A DNA stretch of 64,000 nucleotides from Oscillospiraceae bacterium (GCA_017505635.1 JAFVOU010000042.1:21371-85370), one strand, 5' to 3'; positions 26,102 to 36,988 are shown, counted from the first letter of the stretch. Numbers and translations: made by a program. The notes: generated by a model from the sequence alone, not told the origin.

Positions 26102-26590
26102 TTATTTAACTTCTACGCCGCGAAGTTTTGCAACTTCTTCAGCTGTTCTAAGGGATTTAAGACCTTCAACTGTTGCAGCAACAACGTTGCTTGGTGTTCT
26201 GGAGCGAAGGGATTTTGTTCTGATATCTTTGATACCAGCTGCTTCCAGAACTGCACGAACAGCGCCACCAGCGATAACACCAGTACCAGGTGCTGCTGGA
26301 CGCATAAGAATTCTTGCTGCGCCGAATGCACCAACTGTTTCGTGTGGAATTGTTGTACCTTTCATAGATACTTTTACGAGATTTTTCTTAGCATCTTCAA
26401 CACCTTTGCGGATTGCTTCTGGTACTTCAGCTGCTTTACCCATACCGTAACCTACGATACCGTTGCCGTCACCTACTACGATGAGAGCGGAGAATTTCAT
26501 AACACGGCCGCCTTTTACAGTTTTGGATACTCTGTTTATTGCAACAACCTTTTCCTGAAGGTCGAGTACGCTTGCGTCAATTCTTTCCAT
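26102..26590 (-). CDS. rpsE: 30S ribosomal protein S5
   Basis: 162 residues: the dsRBD-like N-terminal half ([34 protein letters not shown]) and the C-terminal half ([20 protein letters not shown]). S5 contributes to mRNA helicase activity and decoding accuracy. Confidence 0.98.
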   Translation of the reverse strand: MERIDASVLDLQEKVVAINRVSKTVKGGRVMKFSALIVVGDGNGIVGYGMGKAAEVPEAIRKGVEDAKKNLVKVSMKGTTIPHETVGAFGAARILMRPAAPGTGVIAGGAVRAVLEAAGIKDIRTKSLRSRTPSNVVAATVEGLKSLRTAEEVAKLRGVEVK

Positions 26591-26599
26591 TGTAACCTC

Positions 26600-26959
26600 C
26601 TACAGCACGAGGCCGCCTTCACGGGCGCCTTCTGCTAAAGCTTTTACACGTCCGTGGTAGATGTAACCGCCACGGTCGAACACTACTGTTGTAATGCCTT
26701 TTGCGAGTGCAGCTTTTGCAACAGCGTTACCTACTGCTTTAGCTGCTTCTATGTTACCGCCATAGCTTGTAAAATCTTTGTCCATTGTTGATGCGCTTGC
26801 AAGTGTTACGCCTGCAACGTCATCAATAATCTGAGCATAGATGTGCTTTGAGGAGCGGAAAACATTAAGACGTGGACGTTCTGCTGTGCCGCTGATTTTT
26901 GCGCGTACACGAGCGTGTCTTTTAAGTCTTGCTTCGTTACTATTTGGTTTCTTTACCAT
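26600..26959 (-). CDS. rplR: 50S ribosomal protein L18
   Basis: 119 residues: [37 protein letters not shown] and the C-terminal [20 protein letters not shown]. Binds 5S rRNA together with L5, which is also encoded here. 9 bp before rpsE. Confidence 0.98.
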   Translation of the reverse strand: MVKKPNSNEARLKRHARVRAKISGTAERPRLNVFRSSKHIYAQIIDDVAGVTLASASTMDKDFTSYGGNIEAAKAVGNAVAKAALAKGITTVVFDRGGYIYHGRVKALAEGAREGGLVL

Positions 26960-26981
26960 AATTTAGCTCACTCCTTATCTA

Positions 26982-27524
26982 TTATTTACCTTTACCGGTT
27001 TTACCTTCTTTGCGGATTACATATTCGCCAACGTATCTGATACCTTTGCCTTTGTATGGTTCTGGTGGACGTTTTTCGCGAACTTCAGCCGCAAACTGAC
27101 CAACTTTCTGTTTGTCAATACCGATGATTTTGATTTTGTTTGGATCTGGAACTTCGATTTTGATATCGTCTGTTTCAGACATAATTACCTGGTGAGAGTA
27201 ACCAAGGTTCATAACAAGGTCTTTACCCTGTTTTGCAACTCTGTAACCTACACCAAGAACTTCGAGCTCTTTGGTAAAGCCGTTTGTAACACCTTCAACC
27301 ATGTTAGCGATAAGTGTTCTTGTAAGACCATGCAAACTTCTGGATTTTGCTTCGTCGTCTGGACGGCTCACTACAACTGTAGCGCCTTCTACTGCAACTG
27401 CCATCAAAGGATTTACAGTGGAATTGAGTGTGCCTTTAGGGCCAGTAACTGTAACATTGTTTCCATCAACTGTAACTGTTACACCTGCTGGAATAGCAAT
27501 GGGTTTTCTTCCTATTCTCGACAT
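26982..27524 (-). CDS. rplF: 50S ribosomal protein L6
   Basis: 180 residues with two L6 folds. [15 protein letters not shown] opens it; [31 protein letters not shown] and [15 protein letters not shown] are diagnostic. Located near the sarcin-ricin loop and factor-binding site. Confidence 0.98.
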   Translation of the reverse strand: MSRIGRKPIAIPAGVTVTVDGNNVTVTGPKGTLNSTVNPLMAVAVEGATVVVSRPDDEAKSRSLHGLTRTLIANMVEGVTNGFTKELEVLGVGYRVAKQGKDLVMNLGYSHQVIMSETDDIKIEVPDPNKIKIIGIDKQKVGQFAAEVREKRPPEPYKGKGIRYVGEYVIRKEGKTGKGK

Positions 27525-27538
27525 AACTATTTACCCCC

Positions 27539-27937
27539 TTACCATACAAAAGCGAGAACTTCGCCGCCCACGTTTTCTTTGCGAGCCTGTTTGTCTGTCA
27601 TAACGCCTTTTGGTGTGGATACGATAGCTGTACCGATACCTTTAAGCACCTTTGGCATATCTTCGCAGCTTGTGTAGATACGAAGACCTGGTTTAGAAAT
27701 TCTGCGAAGACCTGTGATTACAGGCTGCATGTTATCTGTATATTTAAGTGTGATAGTGATAACGCCCTGTTTGTCATCTTCTGTCACTTTGTAGCTTGTT
27801 ACATAACCTTCATCAACAAGAATCTGTGCAATAGCCTTTTTCATGTTGGATGCAGGAATGTCCACTGTTGCGTGTTTTGCCTGGCTTGCGTTTCTGATTC
27901 TAGTCAGCAAGTCTGCAATTGGATCAGTGATATTCAT
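27539..27937 (-). CDS. rpsH: 30S ribosomal protein S8
   Basis: 132 residues: [18 protein letters not shown], the central [13 protein letters not shown] and the C-terminal [21 protein letters not shown]. Binds helix 21 of 16S rRNA and in other bacteria regulates the spc operon. Confidence 0.98.
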   Translation of the reverse strand: MNITDPIADLLTRIRNASQAKHATVDIPASNMKKAIAQILVDEGYVTSYKVTEDDKQGVITITLKYTDNMQPVITGLRRISKPGLRIYTSCEDMPKVLKGIGTAIVSTPKGVMTDKQARKENVGGEVLAFVW

Positions 27938-27975
27938 TGATTCGTGCCTCCTTATAAATTTAAGTTACTACTATA

Positions 27976-28161
27976 TTACCAGCTAGCTTTTTTAACACCA
28001 GGGATCTGACCTTTGTAAGCCAGTTCTCTGAAGCAGATACGGCAGATACCGTATTTTCTGAGGTAAGCGTGTGGTCTGCCACAGATTTTGCATCTGTTGT
28101 ATGCTCTTGTTGAGAATTTAGGTTCACGCTGCTGTTTAACCTTCATAGATGTTTTAGCCAT
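27976..28161 (-). CDS. rpsZ: 30S ribosomal protein S14, zinc type (type Z)
   Basis: 61 residues, the short C+ form. [20 protein letters not shown] supplies the four zinc ligands. C-terminal [12 protein letters not shown] is typical. Only the zinc-dependent paralogue is seen in this window. Confidence 0.98.
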   Translation of the reverse strand: MAKTSMKVKQQREPKFSTRAYNRCKICGRPHAYLRKYGICRICFRELAYKGQIPGVKKASW

Positions 28162-28177
28162 TCTTCAGTACCCCCTC

Positions 28178-28717
28178 TTAGTTTGCAAATGGAGCGCCAA
28201 GAGCTTTGAGCAAAGCTTTAGCTTCTTCATCTGTCTGAGCAGTTGTTACGAATGCAATATCCATACCGCGAACTGCGTCGATTTTATCGTATTCGATTTC
28301 TGGGAAGATCAACTGTTCTTTGATACCAAAGGAATAGTTGCCGCGACCGTCGAATGAGTTGCCGTTGATACCGTGGAAGTCTCTTACACGTGGAAGTGCT
28401 ACGTTGAAGAGTCTGTCTACGAATTCGTACATTCTTTCGCCACGGAGTGTTACTTTAACACCGATTGGCATGCCTTCACGGAGTTTAAAGTTAGCAACGG
28501 ATTTTTTAGCTTTACATACTACTGGGTGCTGACCTGTGATTTTTTCAAGGTCACCAACAACGGATTCGATAACTTTAGAGTTATCTTTTGCTTCAGAACA
28601 ACCAACGTTGATAACTACTTTATCAAGTTTTGGGATCTGCATTACACTTTTGTAACCGAACTGCTTCATAAGAGCTGGAGCAACTTCGTTTACATACAAT
28701 TCTTTAATTGTAGACAT
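28178..28717 (-). CDS. rplE: 50S ribosomal protein L5
   Basis: 179 residues; binds 5S rRNA and contacts the P-site t[57 protein letters not shown] and the C-terminal [12 protein letters not shown] are diagnostic. ATG at 28717 is nine bases after AAGGAG; a TTG two codons upstream is too close to the site. Confidence 0.98.
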   Translation of the reverse strand: MSTIKELYVNEVAPALMKQFGYKSVMQIPKLDKVVINVGCSEAKDNSKVIESVVGDLEKITGQHPVVCKAKKSVANFKLREGMPIGVKVTLRGERMYEFVDRLFNVALPRVRDFHGINGNSFDGRGNYSFGIKEQLIFPEIEYDKIDAVRGMDIAFVTTAQTDEEAKALLKALGAPFAN

Positions 28718-28734
28718 ATTCAATTACTCCTTTC

Positions 28735-29049
28735 TTACAGTGCTGCGCCGCAGTGTTTGCAAACGCGAACTTTTTTGTCGCCTTCGATTTTGTGAGCAAC
28801 TCTTGTTGCTTTGTTACATTTTGGGCACACTGGCATTACTTTGCAAGCGTAGATTGCGCTTTCAGCGTCAACGATGCCGCCTGTTTCGCCCTGACGTCTT
28901 GGTTTAACATGTTTTTTAACCATGTTGAGACCTTCAACGATTACTTTACCTTCTTTTGGGCTTACAGCAAGAACTTTGCCAGTTTCACCACGGTCTTTAC
29001 CGCTGATAATTTTTACAGTATCACCGGTTTTAACATGAACTTTATTCAT
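28735..29049 (-). CDS. rplX: 50S ribosomal protein L24
   Basis: 104 residues: KOW motif KTGDTVKIISGKDRGETGK, GLNMVKKHVKP and a C-terminal four-Cys ribbon (CPKC ... CKHC) that may bind zinc. L24 starts 50S assembly. Confidence 0.98.
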   Translation of the reverse strand: MNKVHVKTGDTVKIISGKDRGETGKVLAVSPKEGKVIVEGLNMVKKHVKPRRQGETGGIVDAESAIYACKVMPVCPKCNKATRVAHKIEGDKKVRVCKHCGAAL

Positions 29050-29061
29050 TTTAAACTCTCC

Positions 29062-29430
29062 TTAAAGTGATTCTGGTGCAAGGCTCAGGATTTTGAGGTA
29101 GCCTTTGTCGCGAAGTTCACGAGCAACAGGTCCAAAAATACGTGTGCCTCTTGGGTTTTTATCATCTCTAATAATAACTGCAGCATTTTCGTCAAAACGG
29201 ATGTAAGAACCATCTTCACGACGAAGACCGCTCTTAGAACGAACGATAACTGCTTTAACTACGTCGCCTTTTTTAACAATGCCGCCTGGTGTAGTCTTTT
29301 TAACAGAAGCTACAACTACATCGCCGATATTTGCATATCTTCTGCGTGTACCGCCTAAAACACGGATGCACATAAGTTCTTTTGCACCTGTGTTGTCAGC
29401 AACCTTCAAATAGGTCTGCATCTGTACCAT
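29062..29430 (-). CDS. rplN: 50S ribosomal protein L14
   Basis: 122 residues: [19 protein letters not shown], the [15 protein letters not shown] strand pair, [19 protein letters not shown] and [15 protein letters not shown]. Forms an intersubunit bridge with helix 44. Confidence 0.98.
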   Translation of the reverse strand: MVQMQTYLKVADNTGAKELMCIRVLGGTRRRYANIGDVVVASVKKTTPGGIVKKGDVVKAVIVRSKSGLRREDGSYIRFDENAAVIIRDDKNPRGTRIFGPVARELRDKGYLKILSLAPESL

Positions 29431-29457
29431 AGTACGGTTTCCTCCTTCTTAGTAAGC

Positions 29458-29712
29458 TTATTTAGCTTTTTCTACTATCTTAACAAGTCTCCAATTTTTA
29501 TCTTTGGACAATGGGCGTGTTTCCATGATTTCTACACGGTCGCCGATGCCTGCTTCGTTGTTTTCATCGTGAGCTTTGAATTTCACAGTGTTTTTAACGA
29601 TTTTTTTGTACAAAGGGTGTTTTACTTTATCTTCGATAGCAACAACAATTGTTTTGTCCATTTTGTCAGAAACAACGATGCCAACTCTTGTTTTTCTCAA
29701 ATTGCGTTCCAT
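29458..29712 (-). CDS. rpsQ: 30S ribosomal protein S17
   Basis: 84 residues: [39 protein letters not shown] and [19 protein letters not shown], an OB-fold 16S rRNA binder. Between rpmC and rplN as usual. Confidence 0.98.
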   Translation of the reverse strand: MERNLRKTRVGIVVSDKMDKTIVVAIEDKVKHPLYKKIVKNTVKFKAHDENNEAGIGDRVEIMETRPLSKDKNWRLVKIVEKAK

Positions 29713-29733
29713 GATTTGTCTTCCTCCCCTTTA

Positions 29734-29922
29734 TTATTTGTCCATGCTGCTAAGAACTGTATTGATTCTAGCAATATCTTTTTTAACAGCGTTAATTCTC
29801 ATTGGATTTTCAAGCTGATTGATAGCATGCTGGAAACGAAGGTTGAAAAGCTCTGCTTTCAATTCTTTAACTTTTGCTGTCAGCTCTGCAGCTGACATTT
29901 TACGAAGTTCGTTCATTTTCAT
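29734..29922 (-). CDS. rpmC: 50S ribosomal protein L29
   Basis: 62 residues, a two-helix protein near the tunnel exit: [16 protein letters not shown] and [22 protein letters not shown] at 29922 lies one base after the rplP stop with AGGTG upstream. A GTG at 29931 in the same frame would overlap rplP and is less likely. Confidence 0.97.
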   Translation of the reverse strand: MKMNELRKMSAAELTAKVKELKAELFNLRFQHAINQLENPMRINAVKKDIARINTVLSSMDK

Positions 29923-29923
29923 A

Positions 29924-30343
29924 CTATTCACCTACCTCATCCTTTTTAACAAATTTACATTTGATAGGCAATTTATGCATAGCAAGACGCATAGCTTCTC
30001 TTGCGAGTTCTTCGGAAACACCGCCGATTTCGAACATAACTCTGCCTGGTTTAACTACTGCTACCCAGTATTCTGGTGAACCTTTACCGGAACCCATTCG
30101 AGTTTCAGCTGGTTTTTCTGTTACTGGTTTGTCAGGGAAGATTTTGATCCAAACCTGACCGCCACGTTTGATGTAACGTGTCATAGCGATACGAGCTGCT
30201 TCGATCTGGTTGGATGTGATCCATGCTGGTTCGAGAGCAACGAGACCGAAATCGCCGTAGGAAACTTTATTACCACGAGTAGCTTTACCTGTCAAACGAC
30301 CTCTGTGTACTCTGCGGTATTTAACTCTTTTTGGTAAAAGCAT
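29924..30343 (-). CDS. rplP: 50S ribosomal protein L16
   Basis: 139 residues: [51 protein letters not shown] and [16 protein letters not shown]. Shapes the A-site tRNA elbow pocket. Start codon overlaps the rpsC stop (TAATG). Confidence 0.98.
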   Translation of the reverse strand: MLLPKRVKYRRVHRGRLTGKATRGNKVSYGDFGLVALEPAWITSNQIEAARIAMTRYIKRGGQVWIKIFPDKPVTEKPAETRMGSGKGSPEYWVAVVKPGRVMFEIGGVSEELAREAMRLAMHKLPIKCKFVKKDEVGE

Positions 30344-31014
30344 TATTTTCTGCCTCCTTCTTTACGAGGTTTAGCACCTTTCAGCACTTCACCTTTGTAA
30401 ATCCAAACTTTAACGCCAACTTTACCGAAAGTTGTGTCAGCTTCTGCAAAACCGTATTCGATGTCTGCACGAAGTGTCTGGAGAGGAATTGTGCCTTCGT
30501 TGTAGTGTTCTGTTCTTGCGATATCAGCACCGCCAAGACGGCCGGATACGCTTGTTTTGATACCTTTAGCACCCATTCTCATAGCTCTGGACATTGCCTG
30601 TTTCATAGCTCTTCTGAATGCTACACGTTTTTCAAGCTGAGCTGCAATGTTTTCAGCAACGAGCTGTGCATTTGCATCTGCCTGTTTGATTTCTGTGATG
30701 TTAACGATAACTTCTTCAACTGGTCTGTTAACCATTTTTGCAAGCTGAACTTTGAGTTTTTCAATTTCAGAACCCTGACGGCCGATAACCATACCAGGTT
30801 TTGCACAGAAGATGTTAACTCTGATTACTTTAGAATCTCTCTCAATCTCAATTTTGGAAACACCTGCAGTGTAAAGCTGAGCTTTGAGAACTTTTCTGAT
30901 GTTGTAGTCTTCTACGAGTGTGTCACCAAATTCTTTTTTGGAAACATACCAACGAGAATCCCAGTTTTTAATTACGCCTACACGAAGACCGTGTGGATTA
31001 ACTTTCTGTCCCAT
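30343..31014 (-). CDS. rpsC: 30S ribosomal protein S3
   Basis: 223 residues: [20 protein letters not shown], a KH domain with [13 protein letters not shown], and the C-terminal [18 protein letters not shown] and [17 protein letters not shown]. Guards the mRNA entry channel. One-base overlap with rplP. Confidence 0.98.
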   Translation of the reverse strand: MGQKVNPHGLRVGVIKNWDSRWYVSKKEFGDTLVEDYNIRKVLKAQLYTAGVSKIEIERDSKVIRVNIFCAKPGMVIGRQGSEIEKLKVQLAKMVNRPVEEVIVNITEIKQADANAQLVAENIAAQLEKRVAFRRAMKQAMSRAMRMGAKGIKTSVSGRLGGADIARTEHYNEGTIPLQTLRADIEYGFAEADTTFGKVGVKVWIYKGEVLKGAKPRKEGGRK

Positions 31015-31024
31015 AGCTTCCTCC

Positions 31025-31363
31025 TTAACCGTCGATTTCTTTAAGAACTACTGTGATGTGAGAAGTTCTTTTGAGAATCTGATATGCTCTACCCTGTGCT
31101 CTTGGCATTACTCTTTTAAGAGTTGGACCAGGTGTTACAAAGCATTCTGCTACGTAGAGATTGTTTTTGTCCATGTTGTGATTGTTTTCCGCATTTGCCA
31201 TAGCTGATTTAACCAATTTGAGCAAAGGTTCGCAAGCAGCTTTTGGTGTGTGCTGCAAGATAGCAACAGCTTCGTTTGTTGGTTTGTTTCTGATCAAATC
31301 AAGAACGATCTGCACTTTTCTTGGTGAAATGCGGGCGTTTCTAAGGTATGCCCTTGCTTCCAT
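31025..31363 (-). CDS. rplV: 50S ribosomal protein L22
   Basis: 112 residues: [40 protein letters not shown] and the tunnel-reaching hairpin [20 protein letters not shown]. Its loop lines the exit tunnel. Confidence 0.98.
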   Translation of the reverse strand: MEARAYLRNARISPRKVQIVLDLIRNKPTNEAVAILQHTPKAACEPLLKLVKSAMANAENNHNMDKNNLYVAECFVTPGPTLKRVMPRAQGRAYQILKRTSHITVVLKEIDG

Positions 31364-31380
31364 AGTGTTACTCTCCTTTG

Positions 31381-31653
31381 TTATCTAGATGATTTGGAAC
31401 CAGCGTGACCGCGGTATGTTCTTGTTGGTGCGAATTCACCGAGTTTGTGACCTACCATGTCTTCAGTTACATAAACTGGAACATGTTTTCTGCCGTCGTG
31501 CACAGCAAATGTGTGACCTACGAAATCTGGGAAGATTGTAGATGAACGGCTCCAAGTTTTAAGGACTCTCTTTTCGCCAGCTTTGTTCATTTCTTTAACT
31601 CTTTTAAGAAGAACAGGCTGGATGTAAGGGCCTTTTTTAATACTTCTACCCAT
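31381..31653 (-). CDS. rpsS: 30S ribosomal protein S19
   Basis: 90 residues: [39 protein letters not shown] and [16 protein letters not shown]. Located in the 30S head with S13. Confidence 0.98.
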   Translation of the reverse strand: MGRSIKKGPYIQPVLLKRVKEMNKAGEKRVLKTWSRSSTIFPDFVGHTFAVHDGRKHVPVYVTEDMVGHKLGEFAPTRTYRGHAGSKSSR

Positions 31654-31668
31654 ATCTTAACTCCTTTA

Positions 31669-32499
31669 TTAACCGTTGCGACGTTTAACGATGAATTTGT
31701 CGCTTGCTTTGTGTTTAGCTCTTGTTTTGTAACCAAGTGCTGGTTTGCCCCAAGGTGTCACAGGACCTGGACGACCTACTGGAGATTTACCTTCACCACC
31801 ACCGTGTGGATGGTCACAAGGGTTCATTACAGAACCGCGAACTGTTGGTCTCCAGCCCATGTGACGTTTTCTACCTGCTTTACCGAGGTTAACGTTTGCA
31901 TGGTCGAGGTTGGAAACCTGGCCGATTGTTGCGATGCAGTTAAGTGGGATGTTTCTTGTTTCGCCGGATGGAAGACGTACGAGACCGTATTTGCCTTCTT
32001 TAGCGATAAGCTGAGCGTAGTTACCAGCGGAACGAACAAGCTGACCACCTTTACCTGGGTACAATTCGATGTTGTGGATGATTGTACCAACTGGGATAGA
32101 GCTGATTGGCATTGCGTTACCGATTTTGATGTCTGCGCCTTCGCCGTTCATGATGATGTAACCTACTTTAAGACCGTCTGGTGCAAGGATGTAGGATTTA
32201 ACACCGTCTGTGTATTCGATAAGTGCAATAAATGCGCTTCTGTTTGGATCGTATTCGATTGTTTTAACAACTGCTGTGCAGTCTGTTTTTGTACGTTTGA
32301 AATCGATTACACGATATTTTGTTCTGTTACCACCACCGTGGTGACGAACTGTGATGCGGCCTGTGTTGTTACGGCCAGCGTTGTGTTTCAAAGGTTCCAG
32401 AAGGCTTCTTTCTGGTTCAACTTTGGAAAGAACCGAATAATCTGTAACTGTCATGTTACGACGGCCAGGAGTAGTCGGTTTGTATTTCTTAATAGCCAT
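31669..32499 (-). CDS. rplB: 50S ribosomal protein L2
   Basis: 276 residues: [38 protein letters not shown], the SH3-like middle and the peptidyl-transferase-proximal [18 protein letters not shown] with the conserved His. Required for subunit joining. 92 bp separate it from rplW, an unusually long gap for this cluster in which nothing distinctive was seen. Confidence 0.98.
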   Translation of the reverse strand: MAIKKYKPTTPGRRNMTVTDYSVLSKVEPERSLLEPLKHNAGRNNTGRITVRHHGGGNRTKYRVIDFKRTKTDCTAVVKTIEYDPNRSAFIALIEYTDGVKSYILAPDGLKVGYIIMNGEGADIKIGNAMPISSIPVGTIIHNIELYPGKGGQLVRSAGNYAQLIAKEGKYGLVRLPSGETRNIPLNCIATIGQVSNLDHANVNLGKAGRKRHMGWRPTVRGSVMNPCDHPHGGGEGKSPVGRPGPVTPWGKPALGYKTRAKHKASDKFIVKRRNG

Positions 32500-32591
32500 T
32501 TAGGTTCACTCTCCTTATGAGTCTTTTTGCGAGAAACGGTCCGTGCCGCCTCCCATACTTAAAAACATCTTGTTAGTTCAAGACGGAAATA

Positions 32592-32885
32592 TTAGTTCAT
32601 ACCTTCGAAAAATTCAATGCCTTTGGATTTTTCTGTAAGTGTTACGATAGCTTTTTTGGAAGAAGCTGTGAAACCGCCAACTCTGCCCTGACGACGGAAT
32701 TTGCCGCGTACGGAGATTGTGTTTACTTTGCATACTTCAACGCCGAAGAGTTCTTCAACTGCTTTAGCGATTTCGATTTTGTTAGCATCTTTAGCTACCT
32801 GGAATGTGTATTTTCTATCAGCTGTACCTTTCATGCTTTCTTCTGTGATGATAGGTTTGATGATGATATCCTGTGCCATTTTCAT
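32592..32885 (-). CDS. rplW: 50S ribosomal protein L23
   Basis: 97 residues: DIIIKPIITEESMKGTADR, YTFQVAKDANKIEIAKAVEE and LFGVEVCKVNTISVRGK. Docking site at the tunnel exit for trigger factor and SRP. Start overlaps the rplD stop (TAATG). Confidence 0.97.
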   Translation of the reverse strand: MKMAQDIIIKPIITEESMKGTADRKYTFQVAKDANKIEIAKAVEELFGVEVCKVNTISVRGKFRRQGRVGGFTASSKKAIVTLTEKSKGIEFFEGMN

Positions 32886-33508
32886 TATGCGAATACCTCC
32901 TCAAGTTTTTTAGCTGCGTCAAGGCTTACTACCAAGTTTTTAGCATTGATTGTGTCGTAAGCGTTCATAGATGTTGCAACTGTTGTTTGTACACCAGGGA
33001 TGTTGCCTGCTGACTTAACAACCTTTGTGTCTGCAACTGCCTGTACGAGCAATGTTTTGCCTTCAACTTTGAGGTTGGAAAGCATTTTAACTACTGCTTT
33101 TGTGCTGTAATCTGTTACAGCGAAATCGTTTACGATTACCATGTTGCCGTTCATAGCTTTGTCGCTGATTGCGGAAACGATAGCAAGTCTTTTAACTTTT
33201 TTGTTGAGTGTGTAGCTGTAATCTCTTGGTTTTGGACCAAGTGCTACGCCACCGTGTGTCCACTGTGGAGCACGTGTGGAGCCCTGACGAGCACGGCCTG
33301 TGCCTTTCTGTCTCCAAGGTTTGCGGCCACCGCCACGAACTTCAGCTCTTGTCAATGTAGACTGTGTGCCCTGTCTCTGGTTAGCAAGGAAGTTTACAAC
33401 TGCCATGTGCATAACTTTTTCGTTTGGTGTTACTGCAAATACTGCATCAGAGAGTTCAACACTGTCAACTACTTTGCCGTTAATGTCTAAAACATCAAAT
33501 TTTGCCAT
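32885..33508 (-). CDS. rplD: 50S ribosomal protein L4
   Basis: 207 residues: the tunnel-reaching loop LTRAEVRGGGRKPWRQKGTG followed by RARQGSTRAPQWTHGGVALG, and a Rossmann-like C-terminal half. L4 represses the S10 operon through its leader in E. coli; similar control is possible with the leader upstream of rpsJ here. Confidence 0.98.
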   Translation of the reverse strand: MAKFDVLDINGKVVDSVELSDAVFAVTPNEKVMHMAVVNFLANQRQGTQSTLTRAEVRGGGRKPWRQKGTGRARQGSTRAPQWTHGGVALGPKPRDYSYTLNKKVKRLAIVSAISDKAMNGNMVIVNDFAVTDYSTKAVVKMLSNLKVEGKTLLVQAVADTKVVKSAGNIPGVQTTVATSMNAYDTINAKNLVVSLDAAKKLEEVFA

Positions 33509-33522
33509 TTTGTTTTCCTCCC

Positions 33523-34155
33523 TTAAGCTTTAACGCTGTCTGTAAGAACGATGATACCGCCCTTAGCGCCTGGAATAGCGCCTTTAACAGCAATAAGATT
33601 GTTTTCTGCATCGATTTTTACGATTGCAAGGTTCTGTACTGTAACTCTTTCAGCACCGAGGTGGCCAGGAAGACCTTTGCCTTTAAATACTCTGGATGGG
33701 GAAGAGCAAGCACCGTTGGAACCAGCGTGACGAGCAACTGGGCCTGTACCGTGTGTTGCTTTCAAGGAGTGGTAGTTCCAGCGTTTGATAACGCCTGCGT
33801 AACCTTTACCTTTGCTGATGCCGCATACATCAACTTTGTCGCCTTCTGCGAAAGCGTCTGCTTTGATGATGTCGCCTACGTTGATTGTGTCAATGTTGTC
33901 AAAACGGAATTCTCTCAAAGTTTTCTTTGGAGCAACGCCTGCTTTGTCAAAGTGACCTTTAGCTGGTTTGTTAAGACGGGAAAGTTTTACTTCGCCGAAA
34001 CCGAGCTGAACAGCCTGATAGCCATCGCTTTCAACTGTTTTCTTCTGTACTACAACACATGGACCTGCTTCGATTACTGTTACTGGAACAACCATGCCTT
34101 TTTCATCGAAGAGCTGTGTCATACCGATTTTTTTACCGATAATACCTTTGTTCAT
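33523..34155 (-). CDS. rplC: 50S ribosomal protein L3
   Basis: 210 residues: [40 protein letters not shown] and the W-loop equivalent [19 protein letters not shown] that approaches the peptidyl-transferase centre. 107 bp after rpsJ. Confidence 0.98.
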   Translation of the reverse strand: MNKGIIGKKIGMTQLFDEKGMVVPVTVIEAGPCVVVQKKTVESDGYQAVQLGFGEVKLSRLNKPAKGHFDKAGVAPKKTLREFRFDNIDTINVGDIIKADAFAEGDKVDVCGISKGKGYAGVIKRWNYHSLKATHGTGPVARHAGSNGACSSPSRVFKGKGLPGHLGAERVTVQNLAIVKIDAENNLIAVKGAIPGAKGGIIVLTDSVKA

Positions 34156-34262
34156 TTTAGTTCTTTTCTCCTGTTAGGTTATTGGTTGGCTTTTGCCAAC
34201 ATGACTCCAACTTTTGAATTGGATTGTTGAGAGGTTCTCTATTATATAATGTATATTATATA

Positions 34263-34574
34263 TTAGAGTTTGATTTCGATTTCTACGCCAGCTGGCAACT
34301 GCAGGCTTGTGAGAGCTTCAACAGTTTTGTTGCTTGGTTTCAAAATGTCGATAAGTCTTTTGTGTGTACGATATTCAAACTGTTCACGGGAGTCTTTGTA
34401 CTTGTGAACTGCTCTGAGGATTGTTACAACTTCTTTGTCTGTTGGAAGTGGAATAGGACCGGAAACTCTGGAACCTGTTCTTTTAGCTGTTTCAACAATT
34501 TTTTCTGCAGCTGCATCAATCAACTGATGATCGTAACTCTTAAGTCTTACTCTGATTTTTTCTTTGACTGCCAT
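34263..34574 (-). CDS. rpsJ: 30S ribosomal protein S10
   Basis: 103 residues: [40 protein letters not shown] and the C-terminal [20 protein letters not shown]. First gene of the supercluster; also the NusE subunit in antitermination. ATG after AGGAGGCG, behind a long 5' leader. Confidence 0.98.
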   Translation of the reverse strand: MAVKEKIRVRLKSYDHQLIDAAAEKIVETAKRTGSRVSGPIPLPTDKEVVTILRAVHKYKDSREQFEYRTHKRLIDILKPSNKTVEALTSLQLPAGVEIEIKL

Positions 34575-34599
34575 TTTTTAACGCCTCCTGTTAAATTTG

Positions 34600-34876
34600 T
34601 GTTTGTTTTTTAAGCGGCGGTAAACAATTTATTGAACATCGCGCCGGGTGTTTCGCGTTTCTCCATGATAAAAACCGGTAAACCGCCAAGCAGTTTTTCC
34701 CGGATATAGCCCTTAGGCTTTTATCACAAAGTTACGGCCAGTGGACCTCTCACAAGGTCATACACCCTTTGCATTCAATATTTTGTCGCCCGGTTCAAAG
34801 ATCGGACATACTCGGCGGAAAAACCCACAGTATCTGTGGCAACCTCCCGCGTCAACGCATAATCTTTGCAGTCGCC
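34600..34876 (-). promoter_or_regulatory. Structured 5' leader of the S10 operon
   Basis: About 300 nt between the predicted start site and rpsJ without an open reading frame. It is clearly richer in GC than the flanking intergenic DNA. Local stems include CCACAG/CTGTGG (34825-34839), GACCT/AGGTC (34744-34759), AGCC/GGCT (34708-34719) and CGCG pairs near 34640-34660. S10 leaders bound by L4 are known in other bacteria; that this leader works so is inference. No terminator-like T run follows a stem, so translational or antitermination control would be as likely as attenuation. Confidence 0.6.
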
Positions 34877-34881
34877 TAATT

Positions 34882-34910
34882 ATGATACATCATATCTACT
34901 TATATTACAA
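34882..34910 (-). promoter_or_regulatory. Predicted promoter of the S10-spc-alpha supercluster
   Basis: Minus-strand TTGTAA (34910-34905), 17-bp spacer, TATCAT (34887-34882). The rest of 34911-35113 is AT-rich and shows nothing else. Confidence 0.55.
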
Positions 34911-35113
34911 GTATTTTTGCAATATTTTGTAAACTTTGTATATCATAATAAATCATGTAGAACTTTCGGTTTTCTTTTTGTGCAACTTGTACACAATCTG
35001 GGTTTTCATTTTCTACTGTTAAGGTCTGATTTCTCAAACCTTATATATATTATCAGAAACAATTACATTTGTCAATACCTACAATAAAAAAATTTTTATT
35101 TGTTTATATTTAC

Positions 35114-35150
35114 AATCAAAAAGGAAGGTTTTCTACACCTTCCTTTGATT
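35114..35150. terminator. Intrinsic terminator of rqcH
   Basis: Stem AATCAAA..GGAAGGT (35114-35129) with ACCTTCC..GATT (35137-35150); minus strand reads CCTTCCTTTTTGATT. Confidence 0.75.
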
Positions 35151-35210
35151 TATGCATATTTATTTGTACAGTTTAACAATAATTTTTGCAAAAGCTTTGT
35201 ACATGCCGCC

Positions 35211-36950
35211 TTATTTCAGCCTTTCCAGACTGTTGATAATTTCCATATCCGGTGTGATAACTGCACTTTCATAAGTGTCATATATAACCATGCCCGGTTT
35301 AAGGTCATTGGTTTTTCTGATGTTTTTAACAAACGTATAATCAATCTCCACCCTTGCAGAATCTTTAAGGCTGGAATGATAAACCGCAAGCATTGCTGCT
35401 TCGTTCTGTGTGCGGAGAGGTATATCCTCACCTTCACTGAAAACAACAACATGGCTGCCCGGCGCTTTTTTGGTGTGGAACCACATATCCTTGCCACGGG
35501 CGGTTTTCATAGTAAGCTTGTCATTCTGCAGATTATTTCGGCCAACACAGATAAGAAAACCATCTGAAGAAACATATTTTATAAAATCCTGAGGTTTCTG
35601 TTTCTTTTCTCTCTGCTTAAAATATTTTATATAACCGGCACCATGCAGCTCACTGCGGATAGCCATAAGCTCCGCTTCGTTCTGTGCTTCCTGAACAGCA
35701 TAATTTATGGTTTTCAGATACTCAAGTTCTATCTCACCCTGGCGGATAAGTTCTGTAAGCATTTTTACAGCAGTCTGCCGCTTTTTATATTCCTTATAAT
35801 ATTTCTGGGCATTCTGATTTCCGTTAAGCTTTACATCCAGCGGAATAACGATATCTTCATTTGTGTAATAGTTGAGAACTTTTACACTCTTCATACCTTT
35901 TTCAATCTGCCACAGGTTCGCCGTAAGCAGTTCGCCGTAAATTTTATACTTTTCGCTGTCACGGCTTTCTTCCAGTTCTTCCTGACGTGCCACCTGTTTT
36001 CGCTGGGTACGTTCTGTAAGTGTCTGTGTCAGTCTGTACAAATCCTTGCCTTTCTGACGAAGACGTTCTGCCTTGTCCTTCTGTGCATAATATTCATCAA
36101 GCAGAATATTAAGACTTTCGTATGTTTTTGTTGGCAAATCGCCATACTGCATAAGTGGCATAAAGCTGAATTCACTTGGTTTGCCGTTTTCGTCATAAAC
36201 AGTTGTATACTGCGGATTGTTATAGTAGTCAATCACCGTGTTCACTGCAGACCTTACGCCATACTGCTGCACTTCATCCATATAATTTGCATAAATATCT
36301 CTGCCGTTTGTTGCACGGTATGCAATTTCACGGGCAATCACCGGACCTATGCCCTGAGTGTTTTTCATAAATGCAGTATTCAGCGGTGCATCGAAAGAAA
36401 ACACCTTTTCCAGCACCTTTTCCGGTTCTGTAATAAGGTTTGGATTTTCTCTGTTAGGCGGCAGTTTGTAGGTAAGACCAGGCAGAAGCTGTCGTACACT
36501 TGATGCATCTGCATCCACACGCTTCATCGCATCGATAACCTTGCCGTCCTGATTGATTGCTACAATATTTGCATATCTGCCCATAAGTTCAACTGCCAGG
36601 TCAAGCTGAACAGTATCGCCCATTTCACTTATGGCTGTAAAAGCAAGCATTATAATTCTTTCGCCTTTAATGCTGTTGGCTGCAACAAATTTTGCACCTG
36701 CAAAATATTTGCGCATAAGCATACAGAAACTTGGCGGTGTCTGTGGATTTTCAAAACTTTCGTTTGTTATGCAAACCCTTGCAGAACCGCTTCTGGCTGA
36801 TATCAGCAGCTTTATGTTTCCGTCTCGTTTGCGGATGTGCATAACAATTTCATCCTTGGACGGCTGATGTATTTTATCTATTCTTGACCCCTGCAGCTGT
36901 TCATCCAGTTCCTTCGCCAGCAGGGACATTGTAATTGCATCCAATGCCAT
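35211..36950 (-). CDS. rqcH: NFACT family protein RqcH (Rqc2 homologue)
   Basis: Ribosome-quality-control factor that recruits tRNA-Ala to stalled 50S subunits and adds C-terminal Ala tails. 579 residues: NFACT-N start MALDAITMSLLAKELDEQL with SRIDKIHQPSKDEIVMHIRK, a helix-hairpin-helix TQGIGPVIAREIAYRA, a long coiled coil (about 285-440) and the NFACT-R domain DGFLICVGRNNLQNDKLTMK with DMWFHTKKAPGSHVVV. Often annotated as fibronectin-binding protein A. Tandem with the Nif3-like gene upstream (38 bp). Confidence 0.95.
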   Translation of the reverse strand: MALDAITMSLLAKELDEQLQGSRIDKIHQPSKDEIVMHIRKRDGNIKLLISARSGSARVCITNESFENPQTPPSFCMLMRKYFAGAKFVAANSIKGERIIMLAFTAISEMGDTVQLDLAVELMGRYANIVAINQDGKVIDAMKRVDADASSVRQLLPGLTYKLPPNRENPNLITEPEKVLEKVFSFDAPLNTAFMKNTQGIGPVIAREIAYRATNGRDIYANYMDEVQQYGVRSAVNTVIDYYNNPQYTTVYDENGKPSEFSFMPLMQYGDLPTKTYESLNILLDEYYAQKDKAERLRQKGKDLYRLTQTLTERTQRKQVARQEELEESRDSEKYKIYGELLTANLWQIEKGMKSVKVLNYYTNEDIVIPLDVKLNGNQNAQKYYKEYKKRQTAVKMLTELIRQGEIELEYLKTINYAVQEAQNEAELMAIRSELHGAGYIKYFKQREKKQKPQDFIKYVSSDGFLICVGRNNLQNDKLTMKTARGKDMWFHTKKAPGSHVVVFSEGEDIPLRTQNEAAMLAVYHSSLKDSARVEIDYTFVKNIRKTNDLKPGMVIYDTYESAVITPDMEIINSLERLK

Positions 36951-36988
36951 TTTGTTTTTCCTTTCAGGATATTACTGTATATATATCA

